64,000 nucleotides of DNA from Paracoccus tibetensis (GTDB lineage: Bacteria > Pseudomonadota > Alphaproteobacteria > Rhodobacterales > Rhodobacteraceae): contig NZ_FMVT01000010.1 of the NCBI RefSeq assembly GCF_900102505.1, positions 1-64,000 on the forward strand, in the 5' to 3' direction. The notes below the pieces were generated by a model. The model saw only the letters and a list, made by a program, of their open reading frames with translations, searched no databases and was not told where the DNA came from. Below, one piece after another: positions 19,302 to 26,791 of this stretch (position 1 is the stretch's first letter; every line of letters starts with the position of its first letter). Both the position numbers and the translations under genes were made by a program.

Positions 19302-19733
19302 TCAGAGGTGGCGCGGGAACTCGATCTTGGGGCAACGGTCTTGGATGACGGTCAGGCCGGCCGCCCGGGCGCGGGCTGCCGCGGCATCGTCGCGCACGCC
19401 AAGCTGCGTCCAGATCACCTTCGCGCCCGGCTGATGGGCCAGCGTCTCGTCGACGATGTCGGAGACCGCGTCCGAGCGGCGGAAGATGTCGATCATGTCG
19501 ACGCCCTCGCTGGCGGGGATGTCGGCAAGGCTCGCGTAGACGCGCTCGTTCAGGATGACGCTGCCCGCATGGCCGGGATTGACCGGGATGATGCGGAAGC
19601 CCTGGGCTTGCAGATAGCGCGCCACGCCCCAGCTGGGCCGCGCCTCGTTCGGGGACATGCCGACCACCGCGATGACCCGCGCCTGCCGCGCGATCCGTGC
19701 GATGTCCTGCTCCTCGTCAAGCTGAGCTTCCAT
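19302..19733 (-). CDS. CoA-binding domain protein (YccU-type)
   Basis: A 143-residue single-domain Rossmann protein of the CoA_binding family. The nucleotide-binding segment VIAVVGMSPNEARPSWGVAR is at about residues 20-39 and a second conserved segment is AKVIWTQLGV. These stand-alone homologues of the succinyl-CoA synthetase alpha N-terminal domain bind CoA, but their role is unknown. It is monocistronic as far as can be seen. Confidence 0.85.
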   Translation of the reverse strand: MEAQLDEEQDIARIARQARVIAVVGMSPNEARPSWGVARYLQAQGFRIIPVNPGHAGSVILNERVYASLADIPASEGVDMIDIFRRSDAVSDIVDETLAHQPGAKVIWTQLGVRDDAAAARARAAGLTVIQDRCPKIEFPRHL

Positions 19734-19946
19734 GGCAGCACCCCCCTCCAGACGTGTGGCGACCGTTACATAGAAAAGGCGCCCGGTCCAGTGAAGGCCG
19801 GGCGCAAGTGCGGAACGAGGGACAGTGATCCGAACATGACCGTTCCGAGGTCATGCCCTGAGGTGTAAATGTGCATCACCTGCCAAAAGTTCCAGAGACC
19901 TCGCGCGTTCGTGATGCGGAAGCTCTAAAGCCGGGCGACGGGGCAG

Positions 19947-20354
19947 CTAGCGCATCGCGTCCCAGTTGCCGCGCGCCCGCTCTATGATTCCGCGCGGGTC
20001 CTGCCGGAACTGCTCTTCGGCCTGGCCAGAGCGCAGCAGGTAGAGCGTGCCGCCGACCACGGCGAAGCGACGCGGATCGCCGGATTCGCGCCGCCCCTCG
20101 GCCAGGGTCACTGGGCAGTTGCCGTCGAAGGCAGGCTCGAAGGCGCGCGGGTCGGATTCGAAGCGCGCGCGGTTCTCCTCCGAGGCGAAGTGCCACAGCT
20201 GCCCCTGCCACATCGTCACGATGTCGCTGCGCCCCGGGGTCGCGCGGCCGTCGCTGGCATAGCCCACGGGGTCGAATCCGCCGAGCGCCCAGTTCTGGGC
20301 AGCGGCGGGAAGGCCGGGGGTCGAAAGGACGAGGGCGAGAATCAGGTGGCGCAT
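19947..20354 (-). CDS. Secreted YHS-domain protein
   Basis: A 135-residue protein with a signal peptide (MRHLILALVLSTPGLPAAAQ) and a YHS-like segment, GGFDPVGYASDG followed by WHFASEENRARFESDP. YHS domains are small, often metal-related modules. The start is put at the methionine directly before the signal peptide; a longer reading by 14 codons is possible. The C-terminal half has two further short repeats of the YHS type. Function is not known. Confidence 0.75.
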   Translation of the reverse strand: MRHLILALVLSTPGLPAAAQNWALGGFDPVGYASDGRATPGRSDIVTMWQGQLWHFASEENRARFESDPRAFEPAFDGNCPVTLAEGRRESGDPRRFAVVGGTLYLLRSGQAEEQFRQDPRGIIERARGNWDAMR

Positions 20355-20444
20355 GTCGGCTCGGTCAGGCTGTGTGCCGCCCATTTGGCAGCGCACAGGC
20401 AGATAAACAACGCGCCGCAGACCTGTGTCGCAGCGATGTGATCC

Positions 20445-21239
20445 TTATGCACGGCTTGCGGCGTAAAGCGCCACCGCTGCCGCGTTCGAGACGTTGAGCG
20501 AGCCGAAATCCGCCGCGAAGGGAATGCGCGCGACATGATCGCAGCTCTTGACCGTCAACTCGCGCATCCCCGGCCCCTCCGCGCCCATCACCAGGCACAC
20601 CGCCCGACCCGGAAGAGCGTCCAGCACCTCGGGCAGTTCGGCGCTGCCGCCGCCATCCAGCCCGACGAGCACGAAGCCCATGTGCTTCAGCTGGCTCAGC
20701 GCTTCGGCCAGGTTCGGCACGCGCAGATAGGGCTGCCGCTCCAGCGCGCCCGAGGCGGTCTTGGCCAGCGCCCCCGTCTCGGGCGCCGAATGGCGCGCCG
20801 GGGCGATGACGGCACGGGCGCCGAAGACCTCGGCCGAGCGCAGGACCGCGCCGATGTTGTGCGGGTCGGTCACGCGGTCCAGCGCGACCAGCAGCGGCCG
20901 CCGCTCGCCCGGCGCCTCGCGCAGCGCGACCTCGCTGAGGCTGCCCCATTTCAGCGGCTTCACCTCAAGCGCCGCGCCCTGATGGACGCTGTCGGGCGAC
21001 AGGGGCACGGCCTTGTCGAAGACGCGCGGGTCGGTGATCTCGGGCGCCATCCCGTGCAAATCGCCAAGCCGGGCCAGCGCGTTCTGCGTCACGACCAGCC
21101 GCAGCTTCTCGCGTGCGGGATTGGCCAGCGCGTCGCGCACGGCATGCAGGCCGAACAGCCAGACCGTCTCGGCCGCGGCGGCGCGGCGCGCCCGTTCCTT
21201 GTCGATGACCCAGGTCGGTTTCTTGGCTTTCTCGGACAT
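20445..21239 (-). CDS. 23S rRNA 2'-O-methyltransferase, RlmB/TrmH family
   Basis: A 264-residue SpoU-type methyltransferase with an N-terminal substrate-binding domain (WLFGLHAVRDALANP) and a C-terminal trefoil-knot SAM domain. Family motifs seen are DRVTDPHNIGAVLRSAEVFG near residue 120, VMGAEGPGMR near 219, and LNVSNAAAVALYA at the end. RlmB methylates G2251 of 23S rRNA in E. coli; the exact target here cannot be fixed from sequence. Confidence 0.9.
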   Translation of the reverse strand: MSEKAKKPTWVIDKERARRAAAAETVWLFGLHAVRDALANPAREKLRLVVTQNALARLGDLHGMAPEITDPRVFDKAVPLSPDSVHQGAALEVKPLKWGSLSEVALREAPGERRPLLVALDRVTDPHNIGAVLRSAEVFGARAVIAPARHSAPETGALAKTASGALERQPYLRVPNLAEALSQLKHMGFVLVGLDGGGSAELPEVLDALPGRAVCLVMGAEGPGMRELTVKSCDHVARIPFAADFGSLNVSNAAAVALYAASRA

Positions 21240-21360
21240 GGCGCGGCTCCTTGGTTGCCCCTTCTCTGCGCGCCGCGCGGCTTTCGCGCAAGCCCTGGCA
21301 AATCCGCTTGACGGCCCCGGACGCCCGGTCTAATCACCCCGCACGCCGAAAGCGATCGGC

Positions 21361-21444
21361 GGGCGACGTGCTGCAAGGTGCGGCAGCGGACTGTAACTCC
21401 GCCGGGGAGACCCACGCCTGGTTCGATTCCAGGGTCGCCCACCA
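21361..21444 (+). tRNA. tRNA-Tyr (GTA anticodon), integration target
   Basis: An 84-nt tRNA with a long variable arm. The acceptor GGGCGAC pairs with GTCGCCC, the anticodon is GTA in the loop CTGTAAC, and a genomic CCA is present. The gene is intact. Its last 58 bases (21387-21444) lie inside a 60-bp repeat that recurs at 36666, which marks it as the attachment site of the island that follows. Confidence 0.97.
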
Positions 21445-21446
21445 CT
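21387..21446. repeat. att repeat, left copy (in tRNA-Tyr)
   Basis: Sixty bases identical to 36666-36725, from the anticodon stem of tRNA-Tyr through its CCA end plus two bases. This copy completes the functional tRNA. The core crossover probably lies within the anticodon loop or T-arm portion; it cannot be narrowed from one sequence. Confidence 0.95.
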
Positions 21447-21494
21447 AATTATTTCAACGAGTTAGCTGGTGAAACCTGTGCTTCCGAGGAAGCA

Positions 21495-21526
21495 TGTAAG
21501 CGCGCCCCTGTAAGCAAGATGTAAGC
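21495..21526. promoter_or_regulatory. Three TGTAAGC repeats, integrase arm-type sites
   Basis: TGTAAGC occurs at 21495-21501, 21509-21515 and 21520-21526, about 50-80 bp inside the left att repeat. The same heptamer occurs twice beside the integrase at the other end. I infer that they are arm-type binding sites for the integrase N-terminal domain. Confidence 0.6.
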
Positions 21527-21661
21527 AGACAAGGTAGAAGCCCTGCGGGTTCGTTTGGGCTCATCTTCCATAGCAATGCCGCCTGCCCTGCTTCCGGTAG
21601 GAGATACATATCAAGACGCCCGGCCGAGCCGGGCGCTATGACAGGTCCCTGATTCAGCGTG

Positions 21662-21910
21662 TCAGGCGTCTGCGCAGATCTTGTTCGCGACGATCATCAA
21701 ACGGGCTGTGGCAGCGTCTGCAAGTTCCAATAGGGCTTGGCACTCTGCTGACAGGGCGCTGAACATATCGATTGTATCTGAAAGGGTCGCTAGATCGTCT
21801 TCGTAGTCGTGGTGCAGTTCGTCTTGGGTCTTCGCAACTGTGAGTGCCGCCATGCGGGCCCGCGCTCCGAACAGTTTTTCGCGAGTTGCGTCGAACGCTC
21901 CTGCATCCAT
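21662..21910 (-). CDS. Hypothetical small helical protein
   Basis: An 82-residue acidic, mostly helical protein (start MDAGAFDATREKLFG) with no family I recognise. A GAGG sequence sits 2 nt before its ATG. It is the first gene inside the left att and is transcribed toward the tRNA. A 23-bp gap separates it from a divergent small gene on the plus strand. Confidence 0.5.
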   Translation of the reverse strand: MDAGAFDATREKLFGARARMAALTVAKTQDELHHDYEDDLATLSDTIDMFSALSAECQALLELADAATARLMIVANKICADA

Positions 21911-21933
21911 GGCCTCTGCATTAAAACAGGTTT

Positions 21934-22140
21934 TTGAGTGATCAACCGCAAATTGAAGCCAGGAACCGTGGTGGCCGTCCGGCTACGGGCCAAGGCGTTC
22001 CGGTGCTGGTCCGGCTCCATCCGGATCTTCTGGCATGGCTGGACATTGAACGCGCAAAGCTAGACCCTGAGCCCACGCAGCCGGAGATGGTGCGCATCTA
22101 TCTGGAAGAGCGGCGCGGCCGCGTGGTTGTCAGGGACTGA
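21934..22140 (+). CDS. Small putative ribbon-helix-helix-like protein (TTG start)
   Basis: A 68-residue protein with a basic N-terminus (NRGGRPATG) followed by VPVLVRLHPDLLAWLD, which looks like the beta-strand/helix arrangement of ribbon-helix-helix DNA-binding proteins. If so, it could be a regulator of the element. The only available start is TTG. The fold is an inference from pattern only. Confidence 0.5.
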   Translation: MSDQPQIEARNRGGRPATGQGVPVLVRLHPDLLAWLDIERAKLDPEPTQPEMVRIYLEERRGRVVVRD

Positions 22141-22147
22141 CAGCAGC

Positions 22148-22435
22148 ATGAAATATACACTGATTGCACTGCTAGCCGTGGGTGGTTGCGCTACCCCTCC
22201 AGTGTCCGATTTCGGTACTGCCGATGAACACTTCTACAAGGGGCACGCTTGGTACATCGCCGATCGGCGGGGCCAGTTGGGGGTCGCGCTGATGGCCACT
22301 GGCATCGAAGATTCTGAGAATGAGTACCGGAGCGCTGCGCGCGACTACCTGCGCAGCCGTCAGCGCGTGTGTTCAGTCGGACCCGGCAGGTCCGGCGGGG
22401 AAGGTCGGTACGTGTTCGACTATTCCTGCCGCTGA
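22148..22435 (+). CDS. Small putative lipoprotein of the island
   Basis: A 95-residue protein with a short signal peptide and lipobox (MKYTLIALLAVGGC). The mature part has two cysteines near the C-terminus (CSVGPGRSGG and DYSC), which could form a disulphide. The ATG at 22148 is preferred to an in-frame TTG seven codons upstream because it begins the signal peptide. No family is recognised. Its 3' end overlaps the opposite-strand gene by 16 bp. Confidence 0.55.
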   Translation: MKYTLIALLAVGGCATPPVSDFGTADEHFYKGHAWYIADRRGQLGVALMATGIEDSENEYRSAARDYLRSRQRVCSVGPGRSGGEGRYVFDYSCR

Positions 22436-22629
22436 CGCGCCGTGTCAGTGGGCACCCTGTCCGACGATCCCATGATGCGGCTTACGGCAGCGCTGTGCAG
22501 CGGAGCGAACGCGCGGGCGGCGTAGCAGGCCACGTCGACGCCCGCCGCGGCGCGCTCCAGATCCTGCGCGATCGACGCGGCGCTGGCGCTGAACCGCTGG
22601 GCGTCGTCAAGAAGCTTGGCTGCCGTCAT
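22420..22629 (-). CDS. Hypothetical small helical protein
   Basis: A 69-residue protein, MTAAKLLDDAQRFSASAASI at the start, alanine-rich and likely helical. The start is chosen because AAAGGGG lies 8 nt upstream; a 95-codon reading begins further upstream without a clear ribosome-binding site. It converges on the lipoprotein gene with a 16-bp overlap. Function unknown. Confidence 0.45.
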   Translation of the reverse strand: MTAAKLLDDAQRFSASAASIAQDLERAAAGVDVACYAARAFAPLHSAAVSRIMGSSDRVPTDTARQRQE

Positions 22630-22790
22630 GCTGGAGGCCCCTTTCGCCGCCCATGCTGCGGCCTGTTCTTGTGCATTCACACAGCGAAGTTTTGGGGCTG
22701 TTCGCACACCGTAAGCTTAGGCGCACAAACGCCTTGGAGACAGAGTCAGGGGTGTGCGATGCTTTCTGCGGGTGATTCGGGGAGCGCTAT

Positions 22791-23612
22791 TTGACCGTCT
22801 GCGTGTCCATCAAAGTGCATGACTGCATCGTGTTTGCGGCCGACAGCGCTTCCACCTTGGTCGACGCCCAAGGTGCTGTGCAGAATGTCTTCAACAACGC
22901 TGATAAGGTATTCAATCTGCACCGCCGTCTCCCGATAGCCGCGATGACTTGCGGCATGGGGCACATCGCGGGGCGCTCGATCAGCAACTTGGCTAAAGAA
23001 TTTCGCCGGGATCTAATGAACGGTCTTGATGAGGAAAACTACCAGATTGCCGACGTTGTGCAGGCGGCCCATAGCTTCTTTGATGACAAGTACAGCGCAA
23101 TTTTATCAGAGCGCGGGCACGGCTTTGACTTCTTTATCTCTGGCTATGGGTCAGATGCTGCTCACGGGGAAGTCTGGAAGATCAGCATCGTCGCTGGAAC
23201 ACTGCAGGCTGCGGAGCAGTTGCAATCAGGTAACGATGCAGGAGGGATTAACTGGGGCGGGCAGACCTCTGCGATAGCTCGTCTGCTGCTAGGTGTGGAC
23301 CCCGCGATCAAATCAGTTCTAGTCGACGCCGGCGCTGATCCCTCTGTAGCCGAAGAGGTATGGAATGTTGCACGCAACGGGTTGCTGACAGGGTTCGCGC
23401 ACAACCCAATGCCGACGATCGACGCAATTCGTCTTGCGGAGTACCTAGTAGATGTCACCAAGGGCTACTTCTCCTTCGCCTCAGGGGCAAACATCGTAGG
23501 AGGCGCTACGGACATCGCGACGGTAACCAGATGGGAAGGTTTCAAATGGATAAAGAGGAAGCACTTCTATCCTCCGGAACTTAACAGGAGCCAGCCAGAT
23601 CATGTATGCTAA
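22791..23612 (+). CDS. Stand-alone proteasome/HslV-like Ntn hydrolase (TTG start)
   Basis: A 273-residue protein whose first 60 residues read like a proteasome beta or HslV N-terminus. An in-frame stop at 22773-22775 means TTG at 22791 is the only start before the motif, with GGGGAG 6 nt upstream. The product begins Met-Thr, so methionine removal would expose Thr1 without a propeptide. Asp then falls at position 17 (FAADS), the exact spacing of the family, and a lysine-valine (DKVFNL) sits at 38, close to the usual Lys33. FFISGYGSD near residue 112 resembles the AGYD strand of proteasome subunits. No ATPase (HslU, Mpa, ClpX type) is in the island. Peptidase activity is inferred, not shown. 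It overlaps a 59-codon gene by 11 nt. Confidence 0.72.
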   Translation: MTVCVSIKVHDCIVFAADSASTLVDAQGAVQNVFNNADKVFNLHRRLPIAAMTCGMGHIAGRSISNLAKEFRRDLMNGLDEENYQIADVVQAAHSFFDDKYSAILSERGHGFDFFISGYGSDAAHGEVWKISIVAGTLQAAEQLQSGNDAGGINWGGQTSAIARLLLGVDPAIKSVLVDAGADPSVAEEVWNVARNGLLTGFAHNPMPTIDAIRLAEYLVDVTKGYFSFASGANIVGGATDIATVTRWEGFKWIKRKHFYPPELNRSQPDHVC

Positions 23613-23781
23613 GCACATCCCCACTTCGGAGAAGGTGGACTTCCCGTACCAGCGCCCGCAGCAGGCGTCCGGGTCGTTGACGTTTGAGCCGCGGAAAGAT
23701 GAGCAGCCGACTTTGTCGCGAGACGTCTTGAAGAAGCTAGATGCCTTCGGAAAGCGCGAGCCGCAAAAAGAAGGCGTGTAA
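23602..23781 (+). CDS. 59-residue protein overlapping the Ntn hydrolase gene
   Basis: Starts MYAKHIPTSEKVDFPYQRP and ends FGKREPQKEGV. The ATG lies inside the last codons of the hydrolase gene (11-nt overlap, different frame), with AGGAG 11 nt upstream, which suggests translational coupling. The peptide is rich in Lys, Glu, Pro and Gln with no hydrophobic core, so it is probably disordered, apart from a short helix-prone stretch (LSRDVLKKLDAF). It could be a substrate, an adaptor or a regulator of the peptidase, or an unrelated phage gene. No family is recognised. Confidence 0.6.
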   Translation: MYAKHIPTSEKVDFPYQRPQQASGSLTFEPRKDEQPTLSRDVLKKLDAFGKREPQKEGV

Positions 23782-23825
23782 GGCGCGCCCTCTAGGCACC
23801 AAGTGGCTCTTGATGGTTTTGTCGC

Positions 23826-24730
23826 CTAGTCGCCGCCGACAAACTCGTCAATCGCCTGGTCCTGCTCGCTGTAGCCGCCCAGTTCCTCGTTCACGATCTT
23901 CGCCAGCTGCGGCACGCGCAGCCCCCACTTCCGCAGGAAGCGCCGGCCCATGACCTCGGCGTCATAGGGATTGCGCTTGCGCAGCAGTTCGACCGCCAGC
24001 TTCGGATCGTCCATCGCCTTCGTCATCAGTTCGTTGATCGCAGCAGCATGGACGCGTGCCGAGCGGCCGCGCACCCAACCAGCCAGCAGATGCACGCCGG
24101 CGATCGGCTTTGACATCTGGCCGCGCTGAACGGACCGCAGGGTCGAGGAAATGGACGTGGCCGTCAGCGCCGGGTGCACCTTGCCCTGAAGGCTGATGGA
24201 AGCCGTGCCAGACGATGCCGCCGGACTTGCCCGCAAGGCGCTTTCGCTGTCGATCAGCGCCTCGCCGATCTTCCGCAAGTCCTGCAGGTGTCCTTCGTTC
24301 CCCTTCCACAACTCGTCCATGACCGCGCCCACCTTGGGGTTCTTCAGGAAGCCGTCGAGCATCCGACCGTTCCAGACGATGTTGCCGGCGGCGTCGTGCG
24401 CTGTGTTGGTGGTCGTGCGCGCCAGATCCTCGAAGAAGGCCGCGCGGGCGTTCTTCAGGTTGTGCGGCGTGCGCCGAGCAGTCTCCAGCACCTCGCGCAC
24501 GGCCTCGCGCGGCCGGGCCGACTTCCACAGCCCGTGCATGGCGTCCGCTACGCCCGTGTCGCCGTGCCGGGTGACGCGGCCCACCGACGACGCGGAACCG
24601 GGCGCGTAGCGGCATTCCTGCACCTTCTCGGAGGCTTCGACGCGGTCTAGCTGCGCCCGGCTGGTGCCGGCCGCATCAAGCGAGGCGCGGCCTCGGGAAG
24701 GTCGTCGAACTGGTCGATGCGCGCGGCCAT
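23826..24730 (-). pseudogene. Frameshifted phage-like gene
   Basis: The intact 3' part (23826-24623, 265 codons from a GTG) encodes a mainly helical protein with LDGFLKNPKVGAVMDELWKG and KRNPYDAEVMGRRFLRK. Reading continues upstream in the same frame as LDAAGTSRAQLDRVEASEK, and a second frame starting at ATG 24730 gives MAARIDQFDDLPEAA. Joining them needs a single-base change around 24685-24692, so I infer a one-base deletion in a gene of about 300 codons. GC content is higher than in neighbouring island genes. It resembles the C-terminal part of large phage particle proteins, but that assignment is weak. Confidence 0.55.
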
Positions 24731-24753
24731 GAACAGTTCCCGCGGGTCTTGAT

Positions 24754-24840
24754 TTACGGCGTGACGGCGCTGTACCGGAATGACGACATGTCGACCAGCG
24801 CAGCGTCGCGGGTATCGGCGGCTACCACCGTCTCTTGTCA
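24754..24840 (-). pseudogene. Remnant of the 3' end of a phage gene
   Basis: A short open stretch ends in TAA at 24754-24756 and reads VAADTRDAALVDMSSFRYS before the stop; upstream it is interrupted by TGA at about 24838. The coherent residues just before the next gene's likely start suggest the tail of a deleted phage structural gene. GC content drops immediately beyond, consistent with a deletion junction. Confidence 0.3.
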
Positions 24841-24883
24841 CGTAGTTCTTGCTTTGTTCATGGTGGCCAAGAAAGGAATCACC

Positions 24884-25105
24884 ATGACCCGCTTCAGGAT
24901 GCACGAGCCTGTTTTTCCGCTTAACCGCCCGCTCTTCATCATCTGGTGCGAAGAACGAGGCGGCGAACGCTACTCGGTCGCGGCCGGCTCCTTCGCGTCA
25001 ATGACGGCCGCATGGTGGGCACTTAGCAGGTTCTCGCCCAGCGACACGCTGACCTTTCAGGAGGGGGCGCGGATCCCGCGCCGCAGGCTCCCGGTGCGGA
25101 TATGA
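24884..25105 (+). CDS. Small hypothetical protein
   Basis: A 73-residue protein beginning MTRFRMHEPVFPLNRPLFII. The ATG is chosen for the AAAGGA 7 nt upstream; the longer 118-codon reading starts in the remnant region without a signal. The C-terminus is basic (GARIPRRRLPVR). It overlaps the next gene as ATGA at 25102, so the two are probably co-translated. Confidence 0.55.
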   Translation: MTRFRMHEPVFPLNRPLFIIWCEERGGERYSVAAGSFASMTAAWWALSRFSPSDTLTFQEGARIPRRRLPVRI

Positions 25106-25377
25106 GCCGGTGGGCGCGCAAGCCGACATTCGAGCCTGACGCCGACGACTGGGTGGTGCTGCGCGATGGGCTGATGGTGGGGCGAGTAATGCTGGACGCC
25201 CAGCAGACGAGTCGCCAAGGGTGCCCTCAGTGGATGTGGACCGTCATCACGATGCCTGCGCGCAGTGGCACGGTTGCTACGCTGGAAGTGGCGCTTGAAA
25301 AAGTTCGCCAACTCTCCAGCCATCTATGGGCTCACCAGCCACACGGGTGGCCAATCGAGGGCAGCCGGCGCGCTTGA
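25102..25377 (+). CDS. Small conserved-type hypothetical protein
   Basis: A 91-residue protein with DADDWVVLRDGLMVGRVML and a Trp/Pro segment (PQWMWTVITMPARSG), followed by a helix (TLEVALEKVRQLSSHLWA). This arrangement is common in small proteins of alphaproteobacterial islands and phages; no function is known. It is translationally coupled to the preceding gene. Confidence 0.55.
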   Translation: MSRWARKPTFEPDADDWVVLRDGLMVGRVMLDAQQTSRQGCPQWMWTVITMPARSGTVATLEVALEKVRQLSSHLWAHQPHGWPIEGSRRA

Positions 25378-25627
25378 CGGCCCTGCGCCAGCGGCGGCAG
25401 GCTGCGCCAAGCCCGGCCCCAGGAGCCCACCACGTGCGATTTTTATACCGTCACCACAAACAAGCAGCGATCCGCCAGATCTCTGCCGGCTCGCACGACC
25501 GTGCAGGGAGGGGCGCTCGATGCCGGACTATCTCGAGGAGCATGTCCGCGGGCTGGTGAAGGACCAGAATCTCTAGGTTGGTAGAACGTGAAAAATTACG
25601 AAGTGGTGTCGGGCGGAGGGATGGACA

Positions 25628-26182
25628 TTGAAGATCGCGGCAAATGCAAAGATCAGCAGCTTTACGCCAAATGAAACTTACCTGTCCGTTGGGCTCGCGC
25701 TCTCCTATTGGGAACACAGCGAGGACATTCAGATGGGACTATTTAATCTCCTCTGTGTGAAAGAGCCGGTTGCGCGACAGGCTTTCCTTACGGCGCCGCG
25801 CAGCATACGCGTGAAGATGCTTCGCGAGGCACTCGAACGATACCCGGAGGTTCTTAGTTCGGAGGAAACCATATTCGTCAAGGATGCCTTGAGACATTTG
25901 GATAAACTGGCTTCGAAGCGGAACCAGATCGCACATGGATACGTCCAGGAAATCAACTCGGTGGTAGACGACGAAGTTGCGGCAGAAGGTGTTTTCTTGA
26001 TGCCCGCGCTCAATGAGGCAGGGATGCCAGGACTGCGCGACGCCAGATACTTTCTCACCTGTACGGAAATCGACGCATTTCGTGACGAAGTTCGCGAGCA
26101 TCGGTGGGTAATTCATGAGGTCCATATGGCCGCTCTGATGCGCAATCCCTCCGTTTTTTCAAAGTTTCCCCCTTCGATCTGA
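25628..26182 (+). CDS. HEPN-like protein with an RN-x3-H motif (TTG start)
   Basis: A 184-residue helical protein. Near residue 98 it has KRNQIAHG, which matches the RNxxxH motif of HEPN domains, in a helix following ALRHLDKLAS. HEPN proteins are often ribonuclease toxins or phage-exclusion factors, but many members with RNxIAHG have no proven activity. The TTG start has GGAGGG 6 nt upstream; an ATG at 25621 is out of frame and stops after 17 codons. No partner nucleotidyltransferase is seen next to it. The 250 bp upstream (25378-25627) contain no gene I can support. Confidence 0.5.
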   Translation: MKIAANAKISSFTPNETYLSVGLALSYWEHSEDIQMGLFNLLCVKEPVARQAFLTAPRSIRVKMLREALERYPEVLSSEETIFVKDALRHLDKLASKRNQIAHGYVQEINSVVDDEVAAEGVFLMPALNEAGMPGLRDARYFLTCTEIDAFRDEVREHRWVIHEVHMAALMRNPSVFSKFPPSI

Positions 26183-26202
26183 AGGATCTCCTAGAGTACG
26201 CG

Positions 26203-26340
26203 ATGAAGGATTGGCTGAACGAGTACTGGACCGCAATGCAGCTGTGGCGAACGCCGCGCCTCAGGGCACTCAAGTTTCGACTGCCGCGGGTTAGCTTGCT
26301 GCTGGAGGGTCCTTCGTCGCTGCTGGCGCTGCGGCGATAG
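26203..26340 (+). CDS. Possible 45-residue ORF
   Basis: An ATG-started frame giving MKDWLNEYWTAMQLWRTPR and an arginine-rich end. There is no good ribosome-binding site and it lies 20 bp after the HEPN-like gene. The Trp/Arg-rich composition is unusual but may be chance. Confidence 0.2.
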   Translation: MKDWLNEYWTAMQLWRTPRLRALKFRLPRVSLLLEGPSSLLALRR

Positions 26341-26791
26341 CGACGCGCCTGTCTTGGAAGGCCGCACAGCGACGAAGAGTCATTGCGCTTGAAATGGAGC
26401 GGTCTAGTCTTATCCAAGGCAACGCCCTCGTGGGCTTAGCGATGTTGGCTGCCGCCTGCTGGCGCCAGGTCATGCCTTTGCCCTCCTCTGCTTTGCCGCC
26501 ACCTGCTGGGCTTGCCACGCCGCACACCACCGCGCAGGGAGAATTTGTAGCCCGCCGCGCATTCTGGGCACCGCCAGCTCTGCGTTGATCAGTCCGCTTG
26601 CGCCCGTGCGCGGCTTCATCGGGGCTTGCGGTCTTGCCGAGCTTAGCTAGCAGTCCGTTCACCTCGAGGATCATGCCTGCAAAAAAATCTTACGGTGCAG
26701 AAATTCCGACCGACACGGCAGGTTGATAATCTTTGTCAGAATCAGAGGATCCTAGTAGAATGACAGAACGATTTGACGCAAGGAGGCGCCG
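26341..26791. other. Region without a supported gene
   Basis: About 450 bp between small ORFs. A 127-codon minus-strand frame (26291-26674) and a 64-codon plus frame (26394-26588) overlap here, but neither has a good start signal, and one alternative frame reads ECAAGYKFSL, possibly the remnant of a zinc-binding gene. The last 90 bp are AT-rich and end in AAGGAGG, the ribosome-binding site of the next gene. Confidence 0.4.

Noticed and set aside
26291-26674. 127-codon minus-strand frame in the island
   Set aside because: No start signal, composition typical of an out-of-frame reading. A different frame shows hints of a former zinc-binding gene, so it is listed only as an unexplained stretch.
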